From contig CAWBCC010000017.1 in NCBI GenBank assembly GCA_963787185.1, forward strand, positions 62,001 through 126,000: a stretch of 64,000 nt of DNA, written 5' to 3'. Shown piece after piece: positions 44,131 to 53,517 of the stretch; position 1 is the first letter of the stretch, and each line of letters starts with the position of its first letter. A program made the translations under genes and the position numbers. The stretch is from JAJXZP01 sp963787185 (GTDB lineage: Bacteria; Spirochaetota; Spirochaetia; Treponematales; Rectinemataceae). Below the pieces are notes generated by a model. That model ran no database searches. It was not told where the DNA came from and saw only the letters and a list, made by a program, of their open reading frames with translations.

Positions 44131-45306
44131 TTATAGGGTCCCGAACTTTACGGCCGACTCGCCCATTGCATTGAGATTCTCGAGGGGAGTCCCGGGGGCG
44201 ATATTGTGACCGTCCATCATTACAAAGCCGCGGCACTCTTTGAATATCTCGAGATTGATCCGGCAATCCTCCATCACATCTTCCGGTTTCGCATCGTGCA
44301 GCTTCACAGTATCAATCCCGCCCATAAGGAAGACATTGCCGCCCATAGCCTGTTTCAGCGCATATTTATCCGTAAGATAGCTGAAACCGATGTAGCGGTC
44401 GACGTGTATATCGTCCTTCCAGAATTTCAGAAGATGGTCCGCCCTGCCGCAGTTATGCGCCTGCACCTTATAGCCGATACTCCTTATTCGATCCGCCAGT
44501 CGCGTGTGGGGCTCCAGCATGAACTCTTGCACCTGCGCCGGCGACATCTGAGCCATTCCGTCGTCGCCGACATGGATGACTTTTTCATTGAAGTCGCTGC
44601 AGAAGGCCGCTTTCCCGCCATTCAGTTCCTTGACCGCCTCGATCCAGTCGATTGCCTTGTCGATGATAATTTGCAGCAGCTCCTTGATCCAATCCGGCTT
44701 ATCGTACAAGTCCAGGGAAAATTCCTCGACGCCGCATAGGTCGCCGGCGAGACTGGCGATGCCGATAATACCCGCACCGCCCGGATAGACCGTCTCTACG
44801 GCAGGGATTACCTTGCCGTCCTCGAAGACGATCTCGAAGTCCTCCGCGATCTTTTTCATGTCCTCGAAATATCGGAGCATTTTCCCGTGCAGGCCGCCAT
44901 GCACCCAGTCGATTCGCCGGAGTCGTTCGAGATCCTGGTCGGTTTGAAGCAGGTGGGGCCTGGCCACCCACGGGGAGTCGTTCCTCGGAAATACAGTCTT
45001 GGCGCCGAAGGAATCCACATCCTCGACCCACATAAAATCAGGGTAGCAGACTATTTTGTGAAAGTCGGATTTTACGTTCTCCAATATCCACTTCTGCCCC
45101 AGAAGCTGGCATTTCAGCATCGTGCGCGGATCGCCGGTGTACTGATCGATCCTGTCGGCATACCCGATGAGAGGAAGCCAATAGCGCGCCCCGATATAGT
45201 GCAGCACCGGAACTCTATCCGGAGTCTCAAACCGCGTTGCCTTATCCCACCGCTCTTTGCGTGAAAGCAATTCTCCGTAGGGCAGCTTGATACTGATCTT
45301 TTCCAT
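44131..45306 (-). CDS. Uroporphyrinogen-decarboxylase-fold protein in the sugar operon
   Basis: 391 aa of the URO-D superfamily (TIM barrel), not HemE itself: it lacks the N-terminal HemE signature RQAGRY. Visible blocks: ETPDRVPVLHYIGARYWLPL, FCSDFNEKVIHVGDDGMAQM, VQAHNCGRADHLLKF with a potential metal Cys/His pair, and FVMMDGHNIAPGTPLENL. Relatives occur as corrinoid methyltransferases and as uncharacterised members in carbohydrate loci. GAGGAGG precedes the ATG at 45306. Co-operonic with the kinase and dehydrogenase; role unknown. Confidence 0.8.
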   Translation of the reverse strand: MEKISIKLPYGELLSRKERWDKATRFETPDRVPVLHYIGARYWLPLIGYADRIDQYTGDPRTMLKCQLLGQKWILENVKSDFHKIVCYPDFMWVEDVDSFGAKTVFPRNDSPWVARPHLLQTDQDLERLRRIDWVHGGLHGKMLRYFEDMKKIAEDFEIVFEDGKVIPAVETVYPGGAGIIGIASLAGDLCGVEEFSLDLYDKPDWIKELLQIIIDKAIDWIEAVKELNGGKAAFCSDFNEKVIHVGDDGMAQMSPAQVQEFMLEPHTRLADRIRSIGYKVQAHNCGRADHLLKFWKDDIHVDRYIGFSYLTDKYALKQAMGGNVFLMGGIDTVKLHDAKPEDVMEDCRINLEIFKECRGFVMMDGHNIAPGTPLENLNAMGESAVKFGTL

Positions 45307-45330
45307 GATGCTCCTCCTCGGCAATCGATG

Positions 45331-46866
45331 CTATTTCCCACGATCCCCCTCCCAGCTATCGACCCGGGGGGTAAGTACGTATTTGACCGCGTCGTACATG
45401 CGTTTGTACTTCTCGAATTGCTCCATATACTTCGCGTGTGCCCTCATGTCCGGCTCGAACAAATGTCGCTCGTGCACGAGGGCGGCCGCTGCGCTTTTCG
45501 CATCCGGGTACAGCCCGCATGCCACCCCGGCGAGTATCGCGACGCCGAGCGTTCCGGCCTCGCCCACGTCGAGGGCACTGATGGGCCTGCCCATCATGTC
45601 CGATTTCAGCTGTAGAAAAGCCTTGGACTTCGAGAGCCCACCGACGGCCCGCAGCTCCTCGACCTCTATACCCGCCTCGGCGAGGCGCTCGATGTTGACC
45701 ATCATTTCAAAGGTTACTCCCTCGAGTATCGCCCGGATTATGTCTCGCCCGGTCGTATCGATGCTGAGGCCGACGATCGCACCTTTTGCATCCGAGTCCA
45801 TGTAGGGAGTCGCGGCGCCCGCGAAGTGCGGCAGGAGGAGGAGGGGCGAAGGAGCGCCGGCCGCCTCTTCGATGAGGAGATCGAAGACGTCGATGCCGCG
45901 ACTCTCGGCCTCCGCCCGACGGTCGCCGGCCAGCTTGTCGCGGAACCATTTGAGCAGGCTGCCGCAGGTAAAGGTGAAGGCGTAAGTCACGTAAAGGCCC
46001 TCTACGACGTGGGGCACGCAAGCGAAGCCTGCGCGGGCCGTCGCCTCGTTGATGATCGGGTGATTAAAGGCCGGAGTGACGCATTCGGTGGAGCCGAGGC
46101 CGTCCACGGCGACCCTGGGCCCCGTTACCCCGGAGCCGAGGGCGGCGCAAGGCTGGTCGTGGCCTCCCGCGACGAGGAGCGCGCCGGCGGGTACGCCGAG
46201 TTCGTCGGCGAGCTTGCGCCCGAGCTCCCCGACGACCGTGCCGGACTGAACGGGTTCGCCCAATTTATTCTCATCGATATCTGCCAGCCCGAGTATGTCG
46301 GACGACCATACCTTGCGGACGACGTCGAAGGCCTGGGTCCTCGCGGCGAGCGAATAGTCGGTGTGCGGTTTCGCACCGAGGCGGAAAAGTGTGTAGTCGG
46401 CGAGCAGCAGGAACTTCCAGGCTCTGCGGTAAGTGGAGATTTCGTTCCGCTTGAGCCATAAGATCTTACTGAGAGAGTACATCGAGTGGGGCGGTGCGCC
46501 CGTTATGGAATGTACCTTATCTACGCCGAGGCTCTGTCCGAGGAACCGCGCCTCGTCGGTTCCTCGTGGATCGATGTACATTATGGCGTTTCGCAAGGGG
46601 AAGCCGTCGCTTCCGACGGGTACGACGGATTCGCCGAAAGAGGAGACACTGATCCCGCGGACAGGATCGTCGCCGGCTTTGCCCACGGCGCGGGCGATGA
46701 CCTCCTTGGTGGATCGCCAAACGAGTTCGGGATCGATCTCCTGCAGTCCCGGGCCGGGCGAGAAAAGCGGATACTCCTTGTAGTCCCGGCCGATTATCCG
46801 TCCCTCGGCGTTTACGACGCTTGCCTTGCAGCCTGAAGTCCCTATGTCGATTCCGAGGACGCTCAT
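45331..46866 (-). CDS. FGGY-family carbohydrate kinase (xylulokinase-like)
   Basis: Phosphorylates a ketose or polyol with ATP. 511 aa, two actin-like domains: LGIDIGTSGCKASVVNAEGR (phosphate 1) at the start, VSSFGESVVPVGSDG with the substrate-region residues, GVTGPRVAVDGLGSTECVTP, and AVGGLSKSKAFLQLKSDMMG (adenosine motif) near residue 405. Follows a D-lyxose-type isomerase and a class II aldolase, consistent with D-xylulose or a related ketose as substrate. GGAGC lies 7 nt before the ATG. Confidence 0.88.
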   Translation of the reverse strand: MSVLGIDIGTSGCKASVVNAEGRIIGRDYKEYPLFSPGPGLQEIDPELVWRSTKEVIARAVGKAGDDPVRGISVSSFGESVVPVGSDGFPLRNAIMYIDPRGTDEARFLGQSLGVDKVHSITGAPPHSMYSLSKILWLKRNEISTYRRAWKFLLLADYTLFRLGAKPHTDYSLAARTQAFDVVRKVWSSDILGLADIDENKLGEPVQSGTVVGELGRKLADELGVPAGALLVAGGHDQPCAALGSGVTGPRVAVDGLGSTECVTPAFNHPIINEATARAGFACVPHVVEGLYVTYAFTFTCGSLLKWFRDKLAGDRRAEAESRGIDVFDLLIEEAAGAPSPLLLLPHFAGAATPYMDSDAKGAIVGLSIDTTGRDIIRAILEGVTFEMMVNIERLAEAGIEVEELRAVGGLSKSKAFLQLKSDMMGRPISALDVGEAGTLGVAILAGVACGLYPDAKSAAAALVHERHLFEPDMRAHAKYMEQFEKYKRMYDAVKYVLTPRVDSWEGDRGK

Positions 46867-46885
46867 CGATTTGCTCCACGCGCCC

Positions 46886-47890
46886 TTAGCGGTACCACAG
46901 GTCCAAGTAGCCGCCGACGATCTTCACCATCTCGCGATGCACGATATCTTGTCGGTAGGTCGTCGTGAAGTATTCGATCGAGGCCTTCGACTCCGTATCG
47001 CTCGCGCTCCCGAGCACTGCGGCCGTCTTGAGCTCCATGGCCAGGGCCCTCCCCCCCACCTTTGCCGCGTTGACAGTCATGTCGCGGAGAAGGGCCGGGC
47101 TGGAATCGCGCTCGAGAGCGGTCCAGAGATTGACTTTGACCACACCATCGTCGATGAGACGGGCAATTTGATCGCCGGGCACCGACGAGGCCCCGTGGAG
47201 GACTATCTTCTCGCCGATGCGAGCCTTGATTTCTCTGGCCTTGTCGCCGAGGTAGCGGAGGTTCTTACTGCTCGCCCGGTGCTCGGTCCCGAGATTGGCG
47301 ACGATCAGGTCGACACCGGTGCGATCGATATATTGCGCTGCCTTTGACCCGTTTGTAGGCTCGCTCCGTTCCGCGCCGGTGGCGTCGACGATTTCATCGC
47401 ATGCTCCCTCTACCACGATCTCCGGGCCTCGCTCTTTCATGAATTTTGCTGTCAGCCGCATATTATCCTCGAAGGAGGCCTTCGAAGCGTCGAACATTAT
47501 CGAGGAGAAAAGTCCGAGGTTCCCGTCGAGCAGCTCGGCATCATCGTCGAATTGGATATGATCGAGATGTACCATGACGCGAAGCTTTTCATAGGGACCT
47601 CCGGTACCGGCGAGGACCTCAAGGTCGCTCATGAACAGCTTGAGACCCACATCCCACTTGCGTGTGTGTGTGTAGAATTGCGCCTGAGTCCTATGGTCGT
47701 AGCGGCAGGTGATAGCCACGATGATCGGCATATCCGAAACGCCGAGGGTCGCGCCTCGGCGTCGCGCGCCCTCCAAGATCGATTCTGTCGTAGTGAGATT
47801 TTCGCTGCAGAAGCAAGGAAGCACCCAGCGCTTGCGTGCAGCCTCTTTATAGATGCTCAATACCTCATTCCGGCCTCTGATAATCGACAT
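46886..47890 (-). CDS. Class II fructose/tagatose-bisphosphate-type aldolase
   Basis: 334 aa, zinc-dependent aldolase fold. Visible features: LPCFCSENLTTTESILEGAR at the N-terminus, VMVHLDHIQFDDDAELL with the catalytic Asp and zinc His, IMFDASKASFEDNM, VANLGTEHRASSK, and IVLHGASSVPGDQIARLIDDG with the second zinc His. Probably cleaves the phosphorylated ketose made by the FGGY kinase into DHAP or a similar triose plus an aldehyde. GGAGGAACGGCG precedes the ATG. Confidence 0.87.
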   Translation of the reverse strand: MSIIRGRNEVLSIYKEAARKRWVLPCFCSENLTTTESILEGARRRGATLGVSDMPIIVAITCRYDHRTQAQFYTHTRKWDVGLKLFMSDLEVLAGTGGPYEKLRVMVHLDHIQFDDDAELLDGNLGLFSSIMFDASKASFEDNMRLTAKFMKERGPEIVVEGACDEIVDATGAERSEPTNGSKAAQYIDRTGVDLIVANLGTEHRASSKNLRYLGDKAREIKARIGEKIVLHGASSVPGDQIARLIDDGVVKVNLWTALERDSSPALLRDMTVNAAKVGGRALAMELKTAAVLGSASDTESKASIEYFTTTYRQDIVHREMVKIVGGYLDLWYR

Positions 47891-47941
47891 CGCCGTTCCT
47901 CCGTCGTTTTTTGCGCTCCATTCTAGTCTACGCTCTATTGC

Positions 47942-48643
47942 TCAACTGCGCCGGGACGGATCGCCCTCCAGATTCGGATACTCGTTACCGAGAAGATACA
48001 ATGGACTTTCGTCCTCTTCGATTTCGGGGAATCTACCGACCTTTTCCTTGAACCTATTATCGATCGTGTCGTCGTTGACCTTCGATACCTCGCCGATGAG
48101 AACGGTGCCCGTCCCCTTCTCGCCCCAGAATTTGTGGTACTGACCGGCGGGAAGCGTAATGCTCTCGCCGGGCCTAATCCGTAGGACGGTCCCCGCGTCA
48201 ACTTCGAAAGTCCTGCCGTCTCTCGACACCCGTACTCGTGTCGTTGCAAAATCGCCCTCCGAGGTCGAATCGTAAACCTGCACGAGGAGGTTGCCCCCGC
48301 CTCGGTTGATGATATCTTCCATTTTCTTCCAGTGGAAATGGAACGGCGTGACTTGTTCCTCCAGGGTAATTAGGATTTTCTCGGCGTAGGACTTCACATA
48401 ACCAGGCTTCGAGTAATGGCCGTTTCTGAGTGTGAACATTAGGAGGCCTGTGTGATAGAAATCTCCGGACCCGAAGTCCGTGATGTCCCAGCCGAGCATG
48501 CAGTCCTTTATTTCGTCGTATTCGTGCGTCTTGGTCCGCCATTCGGCCGGGCTCCAAAAAGCGAATGGAGGAAGCATAAACTTCATCCCGGCAAGAAAAT
48601 CCGTCGTGTCTCTCATTATTCGATTCAACTCGGAACGTTTCAT
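47942..48643 (-). CDS. D-lyxose / D-mannose ketol isomerase family (cupin)
   Basis: 233-aa cupin isomerase (formerly DUF1498) converting D-lyxose to D-xylulose or D-mannose to D-fructose. The metal site is visible: PFHFHWKKMEDIINRGG (two His, Glu) and LPAGQYHKFWGEKGTG (His). The N-terminal helix LNRIMRDTTDFLAGM is typical. AAGGAAA lies 5-8 nt before the ATG. It implies that the imported sugar is an aldose isomerised before phosphorylation. Confidence 0.87.
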   Translation of the reverse strand: MKRSELNRIMRDTTDFLAGMKFMLPPFAFWSPAEWRTKTHEYDEIKDCMLGWDITDFGSGDFYHTGLLMFTLRNGHYSKPGYVKSYAEKILITLEEQVTPFHFHWKKMEDIINRGGGNLLVQVYDSTSEGDFATTRVRVSRDGRTFEVDAGTVLRIRPGESITLPAGQYHKFWGEKGTGTVLIGEVSKVNDDTIDNRFKEKVGRFPEIEEDESPLYLLGNEYPNLEGDPSRRS

Positions 48644-48670
48644 TGTGTTTCCTTATAAGCAAGATGGACG

Positions 48671-49624
48671 TTATACGCTGAGTTTCCTATGCCGAGAAAC
48701 TCGATCGAAACCCACCGCGGCCACGAGAACGAAGCCTTTAACGACCCATTGCACGTAATCGTTGATGTTCAGAAGAATCATCCCGTTGGACAAGACACCC
48801 ATGATAAAAACGCCCGCGATCACGAGAACGATGTTGCCCTCACCGCCGGATATGCTGACCCCGCCGATGACGACTGCAGTGATCACGTCCATCTCGTAAC
48901 CCTGCCCCGCAGTGGGCTGACCGGAGTCGAGCCGCGATAGCAGGATGATGCCTGCGATGCCGCTAAGAAAGCCGCTGATCGTGTATACCAGGATTTTTAT
49001 CCTTTTGACTCCAATTCCGGAAAGACGCGTGGCTTCCTCGTTTCCCCCGACCCCGTAGACATAGCGGCCGAACCGGGTGGAGTTGAGGAGGACGAAACCC
49101 AGAACAAAGGTAATCGCCATGATGATTACGGGAACCGGGATAATCCACAGGTATCCCTGCCCGAGCGAGGAAATAGTATTCGAGAATCCGAAAACGGGGA
49201 GGCCTCCCGAAATAATGAAGGCGACACCCCGCAGAGCCGTCATCGTTCCGAGTGTCGCGACGAGGGGCGGGATGAACAGTTCGTTCACGATAACTCCGTT
49301 GAACAGACCGAACAACGAGCATGTGGCGATGGTCAGGACCACTGCCCAGGGAGCCGACATGCCGCCCAGCATCAGCTGCGCGGTAAAAACCGATGAGACT
49401 CCGATAATCGAGCCGACGGAGAGGTCGATGCCCCCCGTCAGGATGACGAATGTCATGCCCACGGCGACGATACCGACGATGGCGACTTGCCTGAAAATAT
49501 TTATGATGTTCTCGAATCGAAAAAATACCGGGGACAGCATACCGAAGAGTATGCACAGAGCTATCAACACGAGTATGATGCCATATTTTCCCAGCAGTCT
49601 TTTGGCGAAGCTGTCGTTTGCCAT
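48671..49624 (-). CDS. Sugar ABC transporter permease (RbsC type)
   Basis: 317 aa with about nine or ten hydrophobic segments. Family signatures: VGMTFVILTGGIDLSVGSII, GLFNGVIVNELFIPPLVATL GTMTALRGVAF and YVYGVGGNEEATRLSGIGVK (the cytoplasmic EAA-like loop). It forms the membrane channel of a pentose/deoxysugar importer. ATG 49624 lies one base after the ATPase stop, with AAAGGAAAA upstream. Confidence 0.93.
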   Translation of the reverse strand: MANDSFAKRLLGKYGIILVLIALCILFGMLSPVFFRFENIINIFRQVAIVGIVAVGMTFVILTGGIDLSVGSIIGVSSVFTAQLMLGGMSAPWAVVLTIATCSLFGLFNGVIVNELFIPPLVATLGTMTALRGVAFIISGGLPVFGFSNTISSLGQGYLWIIPVPVIIMAITFVLGFVLLNSTRFGRYVYGVGGNEEATRLSGIGVKRIKILVYTISGFLSGIAGIILLSRLDSGQPTAGQGYEMDVITAVVIGGVSISGGEGNIVLVIAGVFIMGVLSNGMILLNINDYVQWVVKGFVLVAAVGFDRVSRHRKLSV

Positions 49625-49625
49625 C

Positions 49626-51113
49626 TTACAGTTTTCCTTTTTCATCGATGCCCGACGCGAGCATCAGGGTCCGCTCCTGCGAGAACTCTTCCTTTTCCAG
49701 AACGCCCGCTATACTCCCGTTCCGCATAACGAGTATCCGATCCGACATGCCGATCAGTTCGGGCATTTCGGAAGATATCATTATGATGCTTTTCCCTTCG
49801 TCCGCGAATTTTGTCAGAAGGTGGTAAATCTCCTGCTTTGCACCGACATCGATGCCTCTCGTCGGCTCATCGAAAATCAGGATGTCGCATTTTGTGCCAA
49901 GCCATTTGGCCAGAACGACCTTTTGCTGGTTGCCGCCGCTCAGATTTTTCACCTTTTGGTCGAGGGAGGGAGTCTTGATGTTGAGCAGAGCGGAAATATC
50001 CGCGCAAATAGCCTGTTCGCGCTTCTTCCTCAAAAAACCGAACCGGGAGAGAGTCTTGAGAATCGGGAACGAGATGTTTTCCTTGATGCTCATCCCGAGC
50101 AGGACTCCCTGCTGTTTTCTGTCTTCGGTGAGCAGGCCGATGCCATGCATGATGGCATCCTGCGGCTTTTTGATCTTTATCGGCTTCCCCGACAGGAATA
50201 TCCTGCCCTTGGCAAGGAGATCGGCGCCGAACAGGGCCCGTGCGAGTTCGGTTCGGCCGGCGCCGACGAGACCTCCAATTCCAAGTATCTCCCCTTTCCT
50301 CAGGTTGAACGATACGTCTTTCAATTTTTTGTTCTCGAAACCTTCGACGAGAAGAGTTTCGGCTCCGGGGCGCGATTTTCGGGACGGATAAATTTCGTCG
50401 AGGTTGCGGCCGACCATGAGCGATATAAGTTCCTGCTGGTTGGTCGAAGCTACGTCCTTGGTTATTATTTTTCTACCGTCCCGCAGTACGCTGACTCGAT
50501 CGCATATCCGGAAAATTTCTTCGAGCCGGTGCGAAATATAAATAATCGTGACCGATTTCTTCCTGACTTTGCCTACGATTCCGAACAAAACGTCGATTTC
50601 CCTGGTGGTGAGAGGCGCCGTAGGCTCGTCCATGATGAGGATTCGGGACTCGTGGGAGACGGCCTTGAGTATCTCCACGATCTGCTGATACGCGACTCCC
50701 AGATCCTTGACCCGCGCATGCGTATTCAGATCGACGCCCATATCCTCGCAGAGCCGTGACGCCATGCGGTGCATTCGCCTCTTGTCGATGAATCCGAGGC
50801 GCATCGGCTCGCGCCCGAAGAATATATTTTCGGCGACCGAGAGGAATGGCACGAGATTGAATTCCTGGTAGATGGTTGAAATGCCCAGCCGGATCGCCTC
50901 GTGGGGCGTGATATGGCCGAGCTCAACGCCGTCGAGGGTGATCGCCCCCGCGTCCTGGCGTATGGCGCCGGAAAGAATTTTTATCAGCGTGGATTTTCCC
51001 GCGCCGTTCTCGCCGACGATCGCATGAACCTCGCCCTTTGCAAAATCGAGCGATACTGAGCCCAAAGCCGTGACGCCGGGGTAGACCTTGTTGATTCCTC
51101 TCAGCTCGAGCAT
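49626..51113 (-). CDS. Sugar ABC transporter ATP-binding protein (duplicated, RbsA/XylG type)
   Basis: 495 aa with two ATPase halves. Half 1: Walker A IVGENGAGKSTLIKILSG, Walker B ILIMDEPTAPLT, and LGVAYQQIVEILKAV in place of the usual signature. Half 2: GIGGLVGAGRTELARALFGA (degenerate Walker A), VKNLSGGNQQKVVLAKWLG (signature) and ILIFDEPTRGIDVG. Asymmetric nucleotide sites of this kind are normal in the family. ATG at 51113, AAGGGAA upstream; about 70 nt after the binding-protein gene. Confidence 0.93.
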   Translation of the reverse strand: MLELRGINKVYPGVTALGSVSLDFAKGEVHAIVGENGAGKSTLIKILSGAIRQDAGAITLDGVELGHITPHEAIRLGISTIYQEFNLVPFLSVAENIFFGREPMRLGFIDKRRMHRMASRLCEDMGVDLNTHARVKDLGVAYQQIVEILKAVSHESRILIMDEPTAPLTTREIDVLFGIVGKVRKKSVTIIYISHRLEEIFRICDRVSVLRDGRKIITKDVASTNQQELISLMVGRNLDEIYPSRKSRPGAETLLVEGFENKKLKDVSFNLRKGEILGIGGLVGAGRTELARALFGADLLAKGRIFLSGKPIKIKKPQDAIMHGIGLLTEDRKQQGVLLGMSIKENISFPILKTLSRFGFLRKKREQAICADISALLNIKTPSLDQKVKNLSGGNQQKVVLAKWLGTKCDILIFDEPTRGIDVGAKQEIYHLLTKFADEGKSIIMISSEMPELIGMSDRILVMRNGSIAGVLEKEEFSQERTLMLASGIDEKGKL

Positions 51114-51184
51114 CCGTGGTTCCCTTTTCCGTTCGCTTGCGAAGAGTGCCGGGACGCGCGGTTTTCGCCCGTCCCGGAGGTCGA

Positions 51185-52114
51185 CTATTTTGCAACCTGC
51201 CAGATGGGGTTCATATCGAAATAGAAGGTTTGGTGCTTCACTCCGTTGCGGACATAGTCGAGCATCACATCGACGCATTTTTTGCCGGTCCCGTAAGGAT
51301 CGATGTCGATGGTCGAGCGGTAGATACTGCCCGGCTCCTTCATCTTCGCCAGGGCCTGGGCTGTCGCGTCGGCTCCGCCCACGTAGAAGTCGGCGGTGTC
51401 CTTTCCCATTGCCTTGATAGCCTGGCATACGCCGAGAGCCGCCGAATCGTTGACGCACTGGAATACCTTTACGTCGGGGTGGGCCTGCATGACGGTTTCT
51501 GCGATCTGCATGGCCTTTTCAGGCGTGTCGCCGGACTGGCGAGCTACGATCGTCGCGTTAGGGCAGAGTTTCCTGATAGTATCTTCTATGCCGTTGCTGC
51601 GTTTGATGACCGCTTCGACATTGTCCTGGGCCACTATGGCGACTTCGGCCTTCCCGCCGAGCTTTTCGTTGATCCACTTCGCGGCGTCCTTGCCGCCCGC
51701 GACACCATAATTGTAATCATTTACGATTACGTTCGCGTCGGCGTTGTCGAAGCCCTGCGCCTCGCTTATGACGATAATTCCCTTAGCCTCGGCCTTGGCC
51801 ACGACGTCCAAGATTCCCCTCGAGTCGACCGGTGCGGCTACGACGGCGTCCACACCCATGGCCGTATAATCCTCGATTTGGCTTATTTGAGTTACGGCAT
51901 CATATTTTGCGTCGCTCACGATGGACTGGATACCGAGTTCCTTGCAGCGATCTTTGAATCCCTGGGCAACGGCGATGAAATAAGGGTTGTCCATGATCAT
52001 GACCGAAAATGCGAATTTCAGTTGGGAATTAGGCTTCTGGGACTGAGCCGATACAGCACCCATCGCCATGCACAGCACCAGGGCTGCGGCCAGGATTCTT
52101 GCGCGTCTTTTCAT
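51185..52114 (-). CDS. Periplasmic sugar-binding protein (PBP1, RbsB type)
   Basis: 309 aa. Signal peptide MKRRARILAAALVLCMAMGA (a Cys within it could allow lipidation, but no clean lipobox is seen). Two-lobed fold: FAFSVMIMDNPYFIAVAQGF, AMGVDAVVAAPVDSRGILD, FQCVNDSAALGVCQAIKAMG and FYVGGADATAQALAKMKEPG. GGAGGAGGAA lies just upstream of ATG 52114. First and presumably most expressed gene of the leftward sugar operon, with a LacI-type operator 22 nt upstream. Confidence 0.93.
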   Translation of the reverse strand: MKRRARILAAALVLCMAMGAVSAQSQKPNSQLKFAFSVMIMDNPYFIAVAQGFKDRCKELGIQSIVSDAKYDAVTQISQIEDYTAMGVDAVVAAPVDSRGILDVVAKAEAKGIIVISEAQGFDNADANVIVNDYNYGVAGGKDAAKWINEKLGGKAEVAIVAQDNVEAVIKRSNGIEDTIRKLCPNATIVARQSGDTPEKAMQIAETVMQAHPDVKVFQCVNDSAALGVCQAIKAMGKDTADFYVGGADATAQALAKMKEPGSIYRSTIDIDPYGTGKKCVDVMLDYVRNGVKHQTFYFDMNPIWQVAK

Positions 52115-52135
52115 GAGTTCCTCCTCCTGCAAATC

Positions 52136-52147
52136 TAAAGCGCTTTA
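52136..52147. promoter_or_regulatory. LacI-type operator in front of the sugar operon
   Basis: Perfect 12-bp palindrome TAAAGCGCTTTA, 22 nt upstream of the binding-protein ATG. The 12-mer TCTAAAGCGCTT is shared exactly with the second site at 52362-52373, and the central CG fits LacI/GalR recognition. Confidence 0.8.
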
Positions 52148-52362
52148 ATACTTGCGCTCGGTTGGGAGTATCGCACCGCTTTTCCAAGCTGTCAAACAAT
52201 TTTTTGAATGAACTACGCTTCATTGAGACGTTATATCCCCTGAATTGCGGCGTTTGCGCACTATTTCGAAGAAACCGGAGCAAATGCGAAGTCCATTCAA
52301 AAACTGCTCGAGTCTTGAAATCGGCTCAATTACTTTGACAAACACATCGATCCAGGGATATT

Positions 52363-52375
52363 CTAAAGCGCTTAG
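52363..52375. promoter_or_regulatory. LacI-type operator in front of the regulator gene
   Basis: CTAAAGCGCTTAG, a near-perfect palindrome around AAGCGCTT, 25 nt upstream of the LacI-family ATG. Paired with 52136-52147 (227 bp apart), it indicates autoregulation and possible looping. Confidence 0.75.
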
Positions 52376-52400
52376 TAATGCTGACCCATCAAGGTTTGTC

Positions 52401-53432
52401 ATGTATAAGTTGTCCGATGTCGCGGAAAAAGCAGGCGTTTCCACTGCGACTGCTTCCCTGGTGTTCAATAATCGCCCGGGGGTCAAGGAAAAGACTCGAA
52501 AAAAGGTCCTGAGCGTCGCCGCCGAGCTGGGCTACGTGCCGAATAACGTTGCGCGGAGTCTTGCGATGAACCGGTCGCAGACCATCGGCTTGATCGTCAC
52601 GGATATCGAAAATCCATTTTTTGGCAGTCTGACGCGCTATATCGATGAGCACGCCCGGAAGAACGGATTCTCGCTCATCCTGTCGATGTCCGGAGACGAC
52701 CCCGGGCAAGAAGACCAGATAATCAAGAATTTCATAAGCGAGTGCGTCGATGGCATAATTGTAGTCCCTACGCAATTGCCGCGGACCGAATTCGCCTTGT
52801 ATGAGATCCTCCGCAAGCGGGGTATCCCGGTCGTGTTCTCGACGACCTATTACCCCGGATTCGAGGGCGATTCCGTGATGACGGATCTGGAGTTGGGCAG
52901 CTACCGCCTGACAAAGTACCTGCTCGACTTGGGCCACCGCGACATCGCCTTCCTGGTCAGCGCGGATCGTAACGCCCCGATCAGTAAACTCAGGATCGAC
53001 GGATACCTGCGCGCCTACTCGGACTGCGGGATTCCCTGCGATCCCGGCCTCATCATCCAGTGTGCTCGCCCGGATTTTCAGTCCGGATATATCGAATCCA
53101 GCCGCCTCATCGAGGGCATGCGGCTCGACGCGCTCATCGCGATAAACGACATTCTCGCTCTCGGCGCACAAAAAGCCTTCAAGGAACACGGATTTTCGAT
53201 TCCGAATGACATATCCATCGCGGGTTATGACGATGTCATATTCTCATCTATCTCGGATGTTCCCTTTACCACCGTTCGGCAGAATATTCCCGAAATTGCG
53301 CGGCTCAGCGTGGATCTGCTCATCGGCCGGATACTCGAAGCCCCCCAGAAAGAAAATAAAATTCTCATCGTGCCGGAACTCATCGTTCGCGATACCACGG
53401 GTATTCCGAGGCGGCGAGTCAGTCCGAAATGA
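52401..53432 (+). CDS. LacI/GalR-family sugar operon repressor
   Basis: 343 aa. Headpiece MYKLSDVAEKAGVSTATASL then VFNNRPGVKEKTRKKVLSVA and hinge LGYVPNNVARSLAMNRSQTI; effector domain with DIENPFFGSLTRYIDEHARK and DALIAINDILALGAQKAF. The longer frame upstream is non-coding; ATG 52401 has AAGG 7 nt before it and places the HTH at the N-terminus. Divergent from the ABC/catabolic operon, with matching operators before both genes. Confidence 0.94.
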   Translation: MYKLSDVAEKAGVSTATASLVFNNRPGVKEKTRKKVLSVAAELGYVPNNVARSLAMNRSQTIGLIVTDIENPFFGSLTRYIDEHARKNGFSLILSMSGDDPGQEDQIIKNFISECVDGIIVVPTQLPRTEFALYEILRKRGIPVVFSTTYYPGFEGDSVMTDLELGSYRLTKYLLDLGHRDIAFLVSADRNAPISKLRIDGYLRAYSDCGIPCDPGLIIQCARPDFQSGYIESSRLIEGMRLDALIAINDILALGAQKAFKEHGFSIPNDISIAGYDDVIFSSISDVPFTTVRQNIPEIARLSVDLLIGRILEAPQKENKILIVPELIVRDTTGIPRRRVSPK

Positions 53433-53517
53433 AAACAGGGCCCGGTCGGCATCGAGAATAATCCGAGGCCCCTCCGAGTAGCATCGATTCCTTCCAGAAG
53501 GGGAGGGGGCTCATGGG

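Noticed and set aside
53433..53517. Terminator after the LacI gene
   Set aside because: GGCCCCTCC and GGAGGGGGCT arms pair imperfectly and there is no T-run; not strong enough to list.
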